A DNA stretch of 19,917 nt, taken from positions 13,621 to 33,537 of the forward strand of contig DKRV01000025.1 of assembly GCA_002472405.1 (NCBI GenBank), in the 5' to 3' direction. The stretch's first letter is position 1; each line of letters opens with the position of its first letter. The translations under genes and the position numbers were made by a program. Shown piece by piece: positions 8,197-15,821 of this stretch. This stretch comes from Clostridiales bacterium UBA7273. Its GTDB lineage: Bacteria; Bacillota; Clostridia; Oscillospirales; Oscillospiraceae. The notes below the pieces were generated by a model that was not told the origin of the DNA, made no database searches, and worked only from the letters and a program-made list of their open reading frames with translations.

Positions 8197-8225
8197 TGGT
8201 GGGGATGTCGGCGGCATCCCCACCA
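8197..8225 (+). other. Intercistronic hairpin 1 after the binding-protein gene
   Basis: TGGTGGGGATG pairs perfectly over 11 bp with CATCCCCACCA around a TCGGCGG loop. No T-run follows, so it is unlikely to be a simple terminator. It is well placed to protect the 3' end of the binding-protein message. Confidence 0.6.
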
Positions 8226-8248
8226 TATGCCGTTTTATTAAGCGGCAT
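8226..8248 (+). other. Intercistronic hairpin 2 after the binding-protein gene
   Basis: ATGCCG (about 8226-8231) pairs with CGGCAT around a ten-base AT-rich loop, immediately after hairpin 1. It is weak on its own, but it is one of three consecutive hairpins in the gap. Confidence 0.4.
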
Positions 8249-8271
8249 TGAATTCCTCGCAAATCAAGGCA

Positions 8272-8325
8272 GGAGCGCATAAATATGCTCCGTACACAGA
8301 AATGCAGAGCATATTTATGCGTTCC
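8272..8325 (+). other. Intercistronic hairpin 3: 19-bp stem before livH
   Basis: A 19-bp stem (8272-8290 with 8307-8325, one G-U pair) has a 16-base loop. The arm GCATAAATATGCTC is repeated in inverted orientation. It ends 25 bases before the livH start and 11 before its weak AGGA site, so it could also influence livH translation. Confidence 0.6.
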
Positions 8326-8350
8326 GAAAGAGAGATAGGATGGTCCTCAG

Positions 8351-9247
8351 ATGATCGAATTTTTACATGAAAATTTCCGTTATCTGCTATCTGGCATATC
8401 CGTGGGCGGTCAGTATGCCCTTATAGCCATCGGCTACACGATGGTTTACGGCATACTCAGACTTATTAACTTTGCTCACGGCGATGTGTTTATGGTAGCG
8501 GGTCTTATTATGGTCTATGCAATAGCCGGCGGCCTGCCGATGTGGCTGTCGATAATTCTTGTTATCGTTCTTACTGTCGTGCTTGGCGTCGCGATAGAGC
8601 GCGTTGCGTACAAGCCGCTGAGATCCTCGCCGCGTATGTCGGTAATGATCTCCGCTATCGGCGTATCGTATCTTCTACAAAACTGTGCGCTGTACTTCAC
8701 CGGCGGTCTGCCGCGCTCTTACCCTGCCATTCCGTTTCTGTCCAAGCAGATAACGATCTGGGGTGCAACGACCAAGATGGTAACGCTCATTACGCCGATA
8801 CTTACGCTTGTGCTTGTTTTGGCGCTCGTATTCCTTATAAACCATACAAAGATAGGCATGGCCATGCGCGCTGTCGCAAAGGATTTTGAAACGAGCCAGC
8901 TCATGGGCATAAAAATCAATTCGGTCATATCCTTTACCTTTGTTATCGGCTGTTTTCTCGCGGCCATCGGATCGCTGCTTTATTTCTCGAACTACACGAC
9001 CGTTGTTCCGACCTCCGGCGCAATGCCCGGCCTGAAGGCCTTCGTTGCGGCTGTTTTCGGCGGCATCGGGTCAATCCCCGGTGCGGTCATCGGCGCGTTT
9101 ATAATCGGTATTTGCGAAAACATTATAAAAGCGTTCGGCCAGAGCTGGACCGTGTTCTCCGATGCGTTCACGTTTGTACTGCTGATAATAATCCTCCTCG
9201 TCAAGCCCACCGGCATCTTCGGCGAGAAGGCTACGGATAAGGTGTGA
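8351..9247 (+). CDS. livH: Branched-chain amino acid ABC transporter permease LivH
   Basis: LivH is one of the two membrane subunits that form the channel of the Liv-type importer. At 298 residues it has the family length and about eight hydrophobic segments. Typical family stretches are YALIAIGYTMVYGILRLINF (25-44), followed by AHGDVFM, and the C-terminal AFVAAVFGGIGSIPGAVIGA. The ATG at 8351 has only a weak AGGA site (8337-8340) and follows a 205-base gap with three hairpins, which suggests lower expression than the receptor gene. Its stop is nearly contiguous with livM. Confidence 0.95.
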   Translation: MIEFLHENFRYLLSGISVGGQYALIAIGYTMVYGILRLINFAHGDVFMVAGLIMVYAIAGGLPMWLSIILVIVLTVVLGVAIERVAYKPLRSSPRMSVMISAIGVSYLLQNCALYFTGGLPRSYPAIPFLSKQITIWGATTKMVTLITPILTLVLVLALVFLINHTKIGMAMRAVAKDFETSQLMGIKINSVISFTFVIGCFLAAIGSLLYFSNYTTVVPTSGAMPGLKAFVAAVFGGIGSIPGAVIGAFIIGICENIIKAFGQSWTVFSDAFTFVLLIIILLVKPTGIFGEKATDKV

Positions 9248-9257
9248 GGTGAGGGCT

Positions 9258-10487
9258 ATGAACGAAACAATGAATAAAAAGGTCCTCAGAACTCCGGACG
9301 AAGTCGCAAAGCGCCAGGGCATGTGGCTGACAATAGTAGCTCTTGCTATTCTGTATGCTGTGCTGTTTGCGCTTGATAACTTTATCAAGCCCTCAAAATT
9401 TACGCTGATGCTCCTTCCTGTGCTCAAGAAGGGCGCGATATACTCACTGGTGTGCGTGTCGATGAACCTGCTTAACGGCTTTACGGGACTGTTCTCGCTC
9501 GGTCAGGCGGGCTTTATGCTCATCGGCGCATATGCATACTCGATATTCTCCATCCCTGCTGCACGGCATGCCGCCGTTTATCAGTATTTTGACGGCGGTG
9601 CGCTTCAGTTTTCGATACCGGAGATGCTCGGCAACGCGATCGGTGTTAACCTCGGCAGCTTCCTCGGCGCGATCATATGCATCATTATAGCAGGCGTTGC
9701 GGCCGCGATATTCGCTGCGCTCATCGGCATCCCCGTGCTGCGCCTTAAGAGCGACTATCTCGCCATTGCGACGCTCGGTTTTGCGGAGATCATCCGCGCA
9801 ATATTCCAGTGGAACGGCCTCGGCACTATAACAAACGGCTCGAACCTCCTGCGCGACTACACGATCTTCAGTGATATGAAGATACAGCTCGGCGCTCAAG
9901 TGTTTAAGCTCAACACCGTGTTCCCGTTCCTGATAGCGATGATATGCATTATTATCATCGTCCTGCTTATCAACTCATCCTACGGACGTGCGTTCAAGGC
10001 CATTCGTGACGATGAGGTCGCGGCTGAGGCGATGGGCATCAACCTGTTTAAGCACAAGATGCTGTCGTTTGTCATCTCCAGCTTCTTTGCCGGCGTCGGC
10101 GGTGCGCTTCTTGCGATGTTCCAGTCGACTGTCCAGGCCTCGGCCTTTATGTCCGCAATGACCTATGAGCTGCTGCTTATAGTCGTTATCGGAGGCATAG
10201 GCTCGGTCTCCGGCAGCTGTGTTGCGGCTTTCCTGTATATCGCCTGCTCCGAGTGGTGGCTTCGCTTCCTTGACTCCGGCATGCTGCCCTTCGGCAATAT
10301 TGAGGTCAGCTTCTTCCGCGACGGCTTCCGCAAGGTCGTGTTCTCCGTTGTTATCATGATAATCGTTCTGTTCTTCTCAAAGGGCATCATGGGCAACAAG
10401 GAGCTGTCCTTTGCAGGGCTTATTAAAAAGATAAAGTCTAAAAAGGCAGCAAAGGCCGAAAAGGTCAAAGAGGGAGGTGCCGCATAA
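9258..10487 (+). CDS. livM: Branched-chain amino acid ABC transporter permease LivM
   Basis: This is the second permease of the Liv-type importer, 409 residues with about nine or ten membrane segments. Family features include LLNGFTGLFSLGQAGFMLIG, the loop IRDDEVAAEAMGINLFKHK that contacts the ATPases, and the C-terminal VVIGGIGSVSGS. I start it at ATG 9258 behind GAGGTGAGGG rather than at GTG 9249, which lies inside that ribosome binding site. It begins ten bases after livH ends, and its stop codon overlaps the livG ATG by one base, so the permease and ATPase genes are translationally linked. The C-terminus is lysine-rich (KKIKSKKAAKAEKVK), presumably cytoplasmic. Confidence 0.95.
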   Translation: MNETMNKKVLRTPDEVAKRQGMWLTIVALAILYAVLFALDNFIKPSKFTLMLLPVLKKGAIYSLVCVSMNLLNGFTGLFSLGQAGFMLIGAYAYSIFSIPAARHAAVYQYFDGGALQFSIPEMLGNAIGVNLGSFLGAIICIIIAGVAAAIFAALIGIPVLRLKSDYLAIATLGFAEIIRAIFQWNGLGTITNGSNLLRDYTIFSDMKIQLGAQVFKLNTVFPFLIAMICIIIIVLLINSSYGRAFKAIRDDEVAAEAMGINLFKHKMLSFVISSFFAGVGGALLAMFQSTVQASAFMSAMTYELLLIVVIGGIGSVSGSCVAAFLYIACSEWWLRFLDSGMLPFGNIEVSFFRDGFRKVVFSVVIMIIVLFFSKGIMGNKELSFAGLIKKIKSKKAAKAEKVKEGGAA

Positions 10488-11332
10488 TGAGTGAAAATGT
10501 TCTCCACGTTGAAAATGTCACTATGCAGTTCGGCGGCGTCGTTGCCGTCAACAACCTCTCGCTCGACATCCCCGAGGGCAAAATAGTTGCCCTGATCGGC
10601 CCTAACGGCGCCGGCAAGACCACGGCGTTTAACTGCATAACCGGCGTTTACGAGCCGACAAACGGCCTTGTCGAGTTCATGGGCAAGCCCATCGTGCGTA
10701 ATCATCCGCAGGGCAAGATGAAGAAAAACTACAAGGGTGAAAACGGCGATATGTATCTGGGCAAGGTCGTTGCCAATACGCCGGATAAGATAACCCGTCA
10801 GGGCATAGCGCGTACCTTCCAGAACATAAGACTTTGGAAGAGCATGACCGTTTTTGAAAACGTCCTTATCGCAAAGCATATGCACGCAAAGCAGAATGTC
10901 TTCTCCGCCACCTTCCGCGGAAACGCGAAGGAGGAGAAACGCATGCGCGAGGAGACGATGGAGCTTCTGCGCGAGCAGGGCCTTGATAAATACAAGGATG
11001 AGATAGCAACGAGCCTGCCCTACGGTCTTCAGCGCCGCCTTGAGATAGCGCGCGCACTTGCCGCCGACCCGAAGCTTCTGCTTCTCGACGAGCCTGCCGC
11101 AGGCATGAACCCACAGGAGACGCTTGAGCTTGCTCAGTTTATCCGCGAGATACGCGAAAAGCACCACCTGACGGTGTTCCTTATCGAGCATCACATGGAG
11201 CTTGTTATGCAGATATCCGACTATATCTATGTCATCGACTTCGGCTCTGAGATAGCTCAGGGCACGCCCAAGGAGGTTCAAAATAATCAGCGAGTAATTG
11301 ACGCATATTTGGGGGTTGTTGAAGATGAGTGA
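10487..11332 (+). CDS. livG: Branched-chain amino acid ABC transporter ATP-binding protein LivG
   Basis: LivG is one of the two cytoplasmic ATPases that drive the importer. Visible motifs are Walker A GPNGAGKT (38-45), the Q-loop Q112 in ARTFQNIRL, the signature region LPYGLQRRLEIARAL (177-191, in the diverged form usual for LivG), Walker B LLLLDEP (197-203) and the H-loop H235. At 281 residues it exceeds the usual 250-260; the extra length lies about 70-100, between Walker A and the Q-loop (HPQGKMKKNYKGENGDMY). The ATG is shared with the livM stop (TAATG), and AGGGAGGTG lies just upstream. Confidence 0.95.
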   Translation: MSENVLHVENVTMQFGGVVAVNNLSLDIPEGKIVALIGPNGAGKTTAFNCITGVYEPTNGLVEFMGKPIVRNHPQGKMKKNYKGENGDMYLGKVVANTPDKITRQGIARTFQNIRLWKSMTVFENVLIAKHMHAKQNVFSATFRGNAKEEKRMREETMELLREQGLDKYKDEIATSLPYGLQRRLEIARALAADPKLLLLDEPAAGMNPQETLELAQFIREIREKHHLTVFLIEHHMELVMQISDYIYVIDFGSEIAQGTPKEVQNNQRVIDAYLGVVEDE

Positions 11333-12035
11333 AACAATACTGAAGATCAATGACCTCAAGGTCAATTACGGCGGCATCGAGGCCGTCAAGGGCATAAGCT
11401 TTGATGTTCCGGCAGGGCAGATAGTTACGCTTATCGGCGCAAACGGCGCCGGCAAAAGCTCAACTCTGCGTGCCATAGCCGGTCTTGTAAAGCCCTCCGG
11501 CGGCTCTATCGAGTTTGAGGGCGAGAACATTACGGGTCTTGACCCGACCTCGATCGTCACCAAGGGCATAACGCTTGTTCCCGAAGGCCGCAAGATATTC
11601 CCAGATCTCACCGTTCTTGAAAACCTGAAGATCGGCGCGTATCTGCGTAAGGACGATCTGACTGATGACCTAAACTGGGTGTACGATCTGTTTCCGAGAC
11701 TCAAGGAGCGCTCATGGCAGGAGGGCGGTACGCTCTCCGGCGGCGAGCAGCAGATGCTTGCAGTCGGCAGAGCGCTGATGAGCCGTCCCAAGGTCATTAT
11801 GATGGACGAACCCTCCCTCGGCCTTGCGCCGATCATAGTGCGCGGCATCTTTGACATTATCAAAGAGATCAACAAGCGCGGAGTTACAGTTCTTCTTATC
11901 GAGCAGAACGCAAATATGGCGCTGAAAACCGCTCACATCGGCTATGTTCTCGAAACCGGCCGCCTGACCATGTCCGGCTCCGGCGAGGAGCTGCTTGCAA
12001 ACGAGCAGGTCAAGGCCGCATACCTCGGCACCTGA
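11325..12035 (+). CDS. livF: Branched-chain amino acid ABC transporter ATP-binding protein LivF
   Basis: LivF is the second ATPase of the Liv importer, 236 residues from the ATG at 11325. It has Walker A GANGAGKS (38-45), signature LSGGEQQM (137-144) and Walker B VIMMDEP (157-163). EQN replaces the H-loop histidine (Q194), which is normal for LivF. I prefer ATG 11325 to the upstream in-frame TTG at 11298, since MSETILKINDLKVNYG aligns with normal LivF starts and a GGGGG-type site precedes it. It overlaps the end of livG by eight bases, so coupling is likely. A UUCG terminator ends the operon. Confidence 0.95.
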   Translation: MSETILKINDLKVNYGGIEAVKGISFDVPAGQIVTLIGANGAGKSSTLRAIAGLVKPSGGSIEFEGENITGLDPTSIVTKGITLVPEGRKIFPDLTVLENLKIGAYLRKDDLTDDLNWVYDLFPRLKERSWQEGGTLSGGEQQMLAVGRALMSRPKVIMMDEPSLGLAPIIVRGIFDIIKEINKRGVTVLLIEQNANMALKTAHIGYVLETGRLTMSGSGEELLANEQVKAAYLGT

Positions 12036-12045
12036 TGTTAAGATG

Positions 12046-12074
12046 AAAAAAGACCGCTTCGGCGGTCTTTTTTT
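12046..12074 (+). terminator. Terminator of the liv operon
   Basis: GACCGC pairs with GCGGTC around a stable TTCG tetraloop (12052-12067), with six A before and seven T after: a textbook intrinsic terminator. Confidence 0.93.
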
Positions 12075-12110
12075 GCATAATGTGATCTCCGTTAAAGTAG
12101 TGTCTTGTTA

Positions 12111-12139
12111 TTGACAAAACTCTTGCGTTAGCGTAAACT
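12111..12139 (+). promoter_or_regulatory. Promoter of the feo operon
   Basis: A perfect -35 TTGACA (12111-12116), a 17-base spacer and -10 TAAACT (12134-12139) point to a start near 12146. The -10 lies inside the first GTTAG-N6-CTAAC operator, an arrangement suited to repression. Confidence 0.7.
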
Positions 12140-12162
12140 AACATAAGTTAGAGCAGCCTAAC
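12127..12162 (+). promoter_or_regulatory. Two tandem iron-repressor operators upstream of feoA
   Basis: Two inverted repeats of identical design, GTTAG-N6-CTAAC, lie at 12127-12142 and 12147-12162. Their centres are 20 bp apart, about two helical turns. The half-sites match the TTAG/CTAA half-sites of DtxR/IdeR-family iron regulators, not the GATAAT of Fur boxes. The first covers the -10 and the second the start and early transcript. I infer repression by an iron-loaded DtxR-type protein; no regulator gene is in the window. Confidence 0.7.
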
Positions 12163-12184
12163 ACGCGCTGCCCGGAGGTTATAT

Positions 12185-12418
12185 ATGACGCTTGATAATC
12201 TGCCTATTGGCAAACCGGCAATAATTCTTACGGTCGGCGGAGAGGGAGATCTTCGCTGCCACCTGCTTGATATGGGACTTATTCCGCATACCGAGGTCAC
12301 GGTGCGCAAGGTCGCGCCGCTCGGCGATCCGCTGGAGCTGTATCTTCGCGGCTACACGATGACACTGCGCAAGGAAGACGCAGCGCGCATCGAAGTAAGA
12401 CCCAAGGAGGAAATATAA
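12185..12418 (+). CDS. feoA: Ferrous iron transport protein A
   Basis: FeoA is a small cytoplasmic SH3-like protein needed with FeoB for ferrous iron uptake. The 77 residues have the usual pattern: MTLDNLPIGKPAIIL, a central CHLLDMGLIPHTEVTV (LxxMGL...G/H-x-V motif) and C-terminal GYTMTLRKEDAARIEV. GGAGG at 12174-12178 lies six bases before the ATG. It is the first gene of feoA-feoB-Cys-rich protein, and one base separates its stop from feoB. Confidence 0.95.
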   Translation: MTLDNLPIGKPAIILTVGGEGDLRCHLLDMGLIPHTEVTVRKVAPLGDPLELYLRGYTMTLRKEDAARIEVRPKEEI

Positions 12419-12419
12419 T

Positions 12420-14429
12420 ATGCTTCTTGCGCTTGTCGGAAACCAGAACTGCGGTAAAACAACGCTTTTCAATCAGCTCACCGGCTCAAACCAGCATGTC
12501 GGAAATTTTCCGGGAGTAACGATCGAACATAAGATCGGCCAGATCATCGGCTGGAAGAATTACGACCTTGTCGATCTTCCCGGCATATATTCCATCCGCC
12601 CTTATTCCGGCGAGGAGAAGGTATCGCGCGATTTTATAATCGAGCGCAAGCCGGACGCGATAATAAACATCGTTGACGCGACGAATATTGAGCGCAACCT
12701 TTACCTAACGCTCCAGCTTATCGAGATGGGCAAGCCCATGGTGCTGGCGCTGAACATGATGGATGAGCTTTTGGGCAACCACGGCAGCGTGGATATTCAA
12801 AAGCTGTCCGACCGGCTGGGCATACCCGTTGTGCCGATAGCTGCGGCAAAAAACGACGGCGTTGACGAGCTTATGCGCGTCGTTGCCGAAACGGCGGAAA
12901 ATGCCGTAAAGCCGCGCAGGATCGACTTCTGCTCGGCAGGCCCCGTGCACCGCTGCATACATACCGTCAGCCACGTTGTCGAGGACCATGCCGATAAGAT
13001 CGGTGTTCCGTCGCGCTTTGCTGCGACGCGCGTTATCGAAGAGGATGCAGAGATAATCTCGGCGCTCAAACTCAGCGATAACGAGCTGGAGCTGATCGGC
13101 CACGCCGTTTTGGAAATGGAAAACGAGGGCGGCCTTGACCGCAACGCAGCGCTTGCGGAGATGCGCTATCGCTTTATTGAAGCCGTGTGCTCGGAATGCG
13201 TCATCAAAGCGCAGGAGAGCAAGGAGATGCTGTGCAGCGTTAAAATAGACAAGGTGCTGACGAATAAATACCTTGCGATCCCGACGTTTATCGCCATTAT
13301 GGGCTTTATCTTCTGGATGACCTTCAGCGTGTTGGGCAAGTGGCTGTCCGACCTGCTCGCGCTGGGCATCGACGAGGTCACGGCGCTGGTCGATAACGCG
13401 CTTACGGCTTACGGATTAAACCCCGTTGTCCACAGCCTTGTCATTGACGGCGTGTTCGCCGGCGTCGGCAGCATGCTAAGCTTTTTGCCGATAATCGTTG
13501 TACTGTTCTTCTTCCTCGCAATTTTGGAGGACACGGGCTACATGTCGCGCGTTGCGTTTGTCATGGATAAGCTGCTGCGCCGCATCGGCCTGTCGGGCCG
13601 CAGCTTTGTTCCGATGCTCATCGGCTTCGGCTGCTCGGTTCCGGCCATCATGGCAACGCGCACGCTCTCGTCCGAGCGTGATCGGAAAATGACCATGCTG
13701 CTCATCCCGTTTATGAGCTGCTCTGCGAAGATACCCATTTATGCCGTGTTCACGGCGGCGTTCTTCCCGGATCACAGAGGCCTTGTCATGACCTGCCTGT
13801 ATGTTTTCGGCATGCTTGTGGGCATAATAGCGGCAAAGGTGCTCAGCAAAACGGCGTTCACAGGCAAGCCCGTGCCGTTTGTCATGGAGCTTCCGAACTA
13901 CCGCATGCCGTCGCTCAAAAGCGTTCTGCTGCTCATGTGGGAAAAGGCGTGGGACTTCATCCGCCGTGCGTTCACCGTCATTTTTGCGGCGACCATCGTC
14001 ATATGGTTTTTGCAGCACTTCGACGTGCGCCTCAACGTTGTCGGCGAGGGCAGCACCGACAGTCTGCTTGCCATCATCGGCACATGGATAGCGCCGGTGT
14101 TCGCGCCCCTCGGCTTTGGCGACTGGCGCGTCGCAACGGCACTTCTTACAGGCCTCATGGCAAAGGAAGCCGTCATAAGCACGCTCGGCGTTTTGATGAA
14201 TGTCGGCGCAAACCTCGGCTCGGCTGCGCTGGGGAGCCTTTTCACTCTGCCCTCGGCCGTGAGCTTTCTCGTGTTCTGCCTGCTGTATACGCCCTGTGTG
14301 GCGGCTCTGGCGGCGCTCAGGCGCGAGCTTGGCAGCGGAGTGAAAACGGTGCTCGTTATGATCTCGCAGTGCTGTGTGGCATGGCTGGCGGCCTTCTGCG
14401 TGTATGCGCTTATCGGGGTGATTTTTTGA
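12420..14429 (+). CDS. feoB: Ferrous iron transport protein B (GTPase-permease)
   Basis: FeoB imports Fe(II) across the membrane and carries an N-terminal GTPase. The 669 residues show G1 GNQNCGKT (7-14), G3 DLPG (52-55) and G4 NMMD (112-115), then a helical insert. The membrane part begins near 285 and includes the two Gate-type regions; the first has the Cys-containing FVPMLIGFGCSVPAIMATRT, and the second contains YTPCVAALAALRRE near the C-terminus. AAGGAGG (12404-12410) overlaps the end of feoA and supports the ATG. The following tiny Cys-rich gene starts one base after its stop. Confidence 0.96.
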   Translation: MLLALVGNQNCGKTTLFNQLTGSNQHVGNFPGVTIEHKIGQIIGWKNYDLVDLPGIYSIRPYSGEEKVSRDFIIERKPDAIINIVDATNIERNLYLTLQLIEMGKPMVLALNMMDELLGNHGSVDIQKLSDRLGIPVVPIAAAKNDGVDELMRVVAETAENAVKPRRIDFCSAGPVHRCIHTVSHVVEDHADKIGVPSRFAATRVIEEDAEIISALKLSDNELELIGHAVLEMENEGGLDRNAALAEMRYRFIEAVCSECVIKAQESKEMLCSVKIDKVLTNKYLAIPTFIAIMGFIFWMTFSVLGKWLSDLLALGIDEVTALVDNALTAYGLNPVVHSLVIDGVFAGVGSMLSFLPIIVVLFFFLAILEDTGYMSRVAFVMDKLLRRIGLSGRSFVPMLIGFGCSVPAIMATRTLSSERDRKMTMLLIPFMSCSAKIPIYAVFTAAFFPDHRGLVMTCLYVFGMLVGIIAAKVLSKTAFTGKPVPFVMELPNYRMPSLKSVLLLMWEKAWDFIRRAFTVIFAATIVIWFLQHFDVRLNVVGEGSTDSLLAIIGTWIAPVFAPLGFGDWRVATALLTGLMAKEAVISTLGVLMNVGANLGSAALGSLFTLPSAVSFLVFCLLYTPCVAALAALRRELGSGVKTVLVMISQCCVAWLAAFCVYALIGVIF

Positions 14430-14430
14430 A

Positions 14431-14571
14431 ATGGAGCTTGTTATAATCGCCGTTCTTGCCGTGTGGCTCGTGCTTGCCGTGCGCAGCATGAAAAAGGGCA
14501 GGGGCTGCTGCGGCGGCAAATGCTCCGGCTGCTCGCAAAGCTGCAAGGACTGCCGCGACTGCAAAAAATGA
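14431..14571 (+). CDS. FeoB-associated Cys-rich small membrane protein
   Basis: A 46-residue reading frame starts one base after feoB stops. It has one hydrophobic segment (MELVIIAVLAVWLVLAV, residues 1-17), a basic turn (RSMKKGR) and a tail with seven cysteines (CCGGKCSGCSQSCKDCRDC, 26-44). Small proteins of this design follow feoB in many Bacillota and have been proposed to help or regulate FeoB; some databases name the family virus attachment protein p12, which is misleading. It likely inserts in the membrane with the Cys-rich part in the cytoplasm, possibly binding metal. No separate ribosome binding site is obvious, so coupling to feoB translation is likely. Confidence 0.85.
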   Translation: MELVIIAVLAVWLVLAVRSMKKGRGCCGGKCSGCSQSCKDCRDCKK

Positions 14572-14581
14572 TTTAATATAC

Positions 14582-14613
14582 AAAAAGGTCAGGATTAAGA
14601 TCCTGACCTTTTT
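14582..14613. terminator. Bidirectional terminator after the feo operon
   Basis: A perfect 14-bp stem (14582-14595 with 14600-14613) with loop TAAG has five A at its base on one side and five T on the other. It ends both the feo operon and the converging lipoprotein gene. Confidence 0.9.
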
Positions 14614-14624
14614 GCTGTGCCTGT

Positions 14625-15524
14625 TTATTTCTGTGCGTCGATTATGATGTCGAACTTTTCTTTTTCACCGGCGGCATTCGTGCCCTCGCCGGTCATGATG
14701 TAAACGGGGAAAAGATAGGTCTTGCCGTTGTGCTCGACCCCGTCGGCGTAGTAGCCAAGCTCACAGTCGTTTAATTTGGCAGCAGTGAGGTTTTCGGAAA
14801 AGCTCGCCGAGTAGTTTTCCGAACGCACATCTGAGGATAATTCGTTGCGGCTTTTAACAGCCACGTTTTTTGCCTCGCCTACGGGCGTGACAAGGTAATA
14901 GATCGACTGTATCTCGCCATCAAGGCTCAGGTCGATGCTTATTCTGTATATGCCCAGCACGGTTTTTCCGTCAACTCTGGGATATAAATAAACCGTTTTA
15001 AAGCTGAGAGCGTAAGTGCCGTTTTCGTCCAGACCGAATTGGTCGGCTACCTGAAAGTTTTCCATGCCGTACGGCCACAATTCATTTTCCTCCATGAAGC
15101 TTTTCGCAATCTCTATAGCCTTGTCGTCGGACATCGCTGCACCGGCCTTGGCAGGCGGAATATCATTAAGAGAATAAATCCAGTATCCGTTCTCACTGTC
15201 GATATCGACGGTGTATTCTTTGGTTATGTATTGAGTCCCGAGAGAATAGGTGCTTCTTTCGGCAGTCGATAAGTCTATTCCAAGGCAGCGCTCAATTTGC
15301 TCAACGGCTGTTGTCTCGTCTGTTTTCAGCTCGTATATCGGAGTGGTCTCACCGGCAGACTCCACTTTGATTTCTATAGGCAGAGACAAAAACGCGTGAG
15401 CCTCAGTTCCAGGCTGAGCAATATCCGGATGCACAGCAGTAAGCGTTGACCCGTTTCCACAAGCACATAGCGCGCACAGCATAAGTGCGGCGAGAAGCAG
15501 TGCTATAAATTTGTTGCGTTTCAT
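14625..15524 (-). CDS. Putative lipoprotein of unknown function
   Basis: I do not recognise the family. The 299-residue product has a lipoprotein signal peptide (MKRNK, hydrophobic 6-19, lipobox LCAC with C22 as the lipidated residue), so it should be anchored on the outer face of the membrane. The rest is a soluble alpha/beta protein with many Tyr, Asp and Glu. The stretch MSDDKAIEIAKSFMEENELW and the strand-like repeats after it (YALSFKTVYLYPRVDGKTVLG, TVLGIYRISIDLSLDGEI) recall regulatory PepSY/YycH-like domains, but only loosely. AAGGAGG (15530-15536, complement) lies five bases before the ATG. It is monocistronic, converging on the feo operon; no link to iron is evident. Confidence 0.8.
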   Translation of the reverse strand: MKRNKFIALLLAALMLCALCACGNGSTLTAVHPDIAQPGTEAHAFLSLPIEIKVESAGETTPIYELKTDETTAVEQIERCLGIDLSTAERSTYSLGTQYITKEYTVDIDSENGYWIYSLNDIPPAKAGAAMSDDKAIEIAKSFMEENELWPYGMENFQVADQFGLDENGTYALSFKTVYLYPRVDGKTVLGIYRISIDLSLDGEIQSIYYLVTPVGEAKNVAVKSRNELSSDVRSENYSASFSENLTAAKLNDCELGYYADGVEHNGKTYLFPVYIMTGEGTNAAGEKEKFDIIIDAQK

Positions 15525-15821
15525 AATTGCCTCCTTAAATTTTATATTATTTTTGCCCCTTTTGGGTCCTTCATATATATAGACATTAATTATCCGAAAA
15601 ACAGGACAGCTTTTTTGAAAAAATTTTATTCTGATATCATCATAACGTATAATTTAACATTTTTGGTGAACAATCTCCTAATTGAGCCGATTTCTGCGTT
15701 CTGCACAAGGCAGAGGCGTGGCTTTCGTAAATAATCTACAACGGCAGAATTCAATTGCACGCTTTTTGTATATTATTGCGCGAAACGGTCAACAATAGCA
15801 GCAGTTAAAGGAGGTTTACCT
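15525..15821. other. 297-base divergent intergenic region
   Basis: No gene is seen between the lipoprotein and M23 genes. The lipoprotein side is AT-rich and contains a small CCC-AAAA-GGG hairpin in its presumed leader. A TATAAT on the plus strand at 15648-15653 has only a weak -35 (TTTATT, 15625-15630). A possible sigma-F promoter lies at 15768-15797. Confidence 0.6.
15768..15797 (+). promoter_or_regulatory. Possible sigma-F-type promoter of the M23 gene
   Basis: GTATA (15768-15772), a 15-base spacer and GTCAACAATA (15788-15797) fit the forespore sigma-F pattern GYWTA / GGNRANANTW with one mismatch. The start would fall near 15803, just upstream of AAAGGAGG (15807-15814). This is suggestive only because the downstream protein resembles SpoIIQ, a known sigma-F target in spore formers. 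Confidence 0.4.

Noticed and set aside
8197..8225. Strong hairpin considered as an intrinsic terminator after the binding-protein gene
   Set aside because: No T-run follows on the plus strand, and the permease genes downstream have no other visible promoter.
6982..8280. 432-codon open frame on the minus strand
   Set aside because: It is antisense to the binding-protein gene, which has a clear lipobox, promoter and family match; the Cys/Val-rich translation has no domain features.
13476..14564. 362-codon open frame on the minus strand
   Set aside because: It is antisense to feoB and rich in Arg, His and Gln, typical of a shadow frame of a membrane protein gene.
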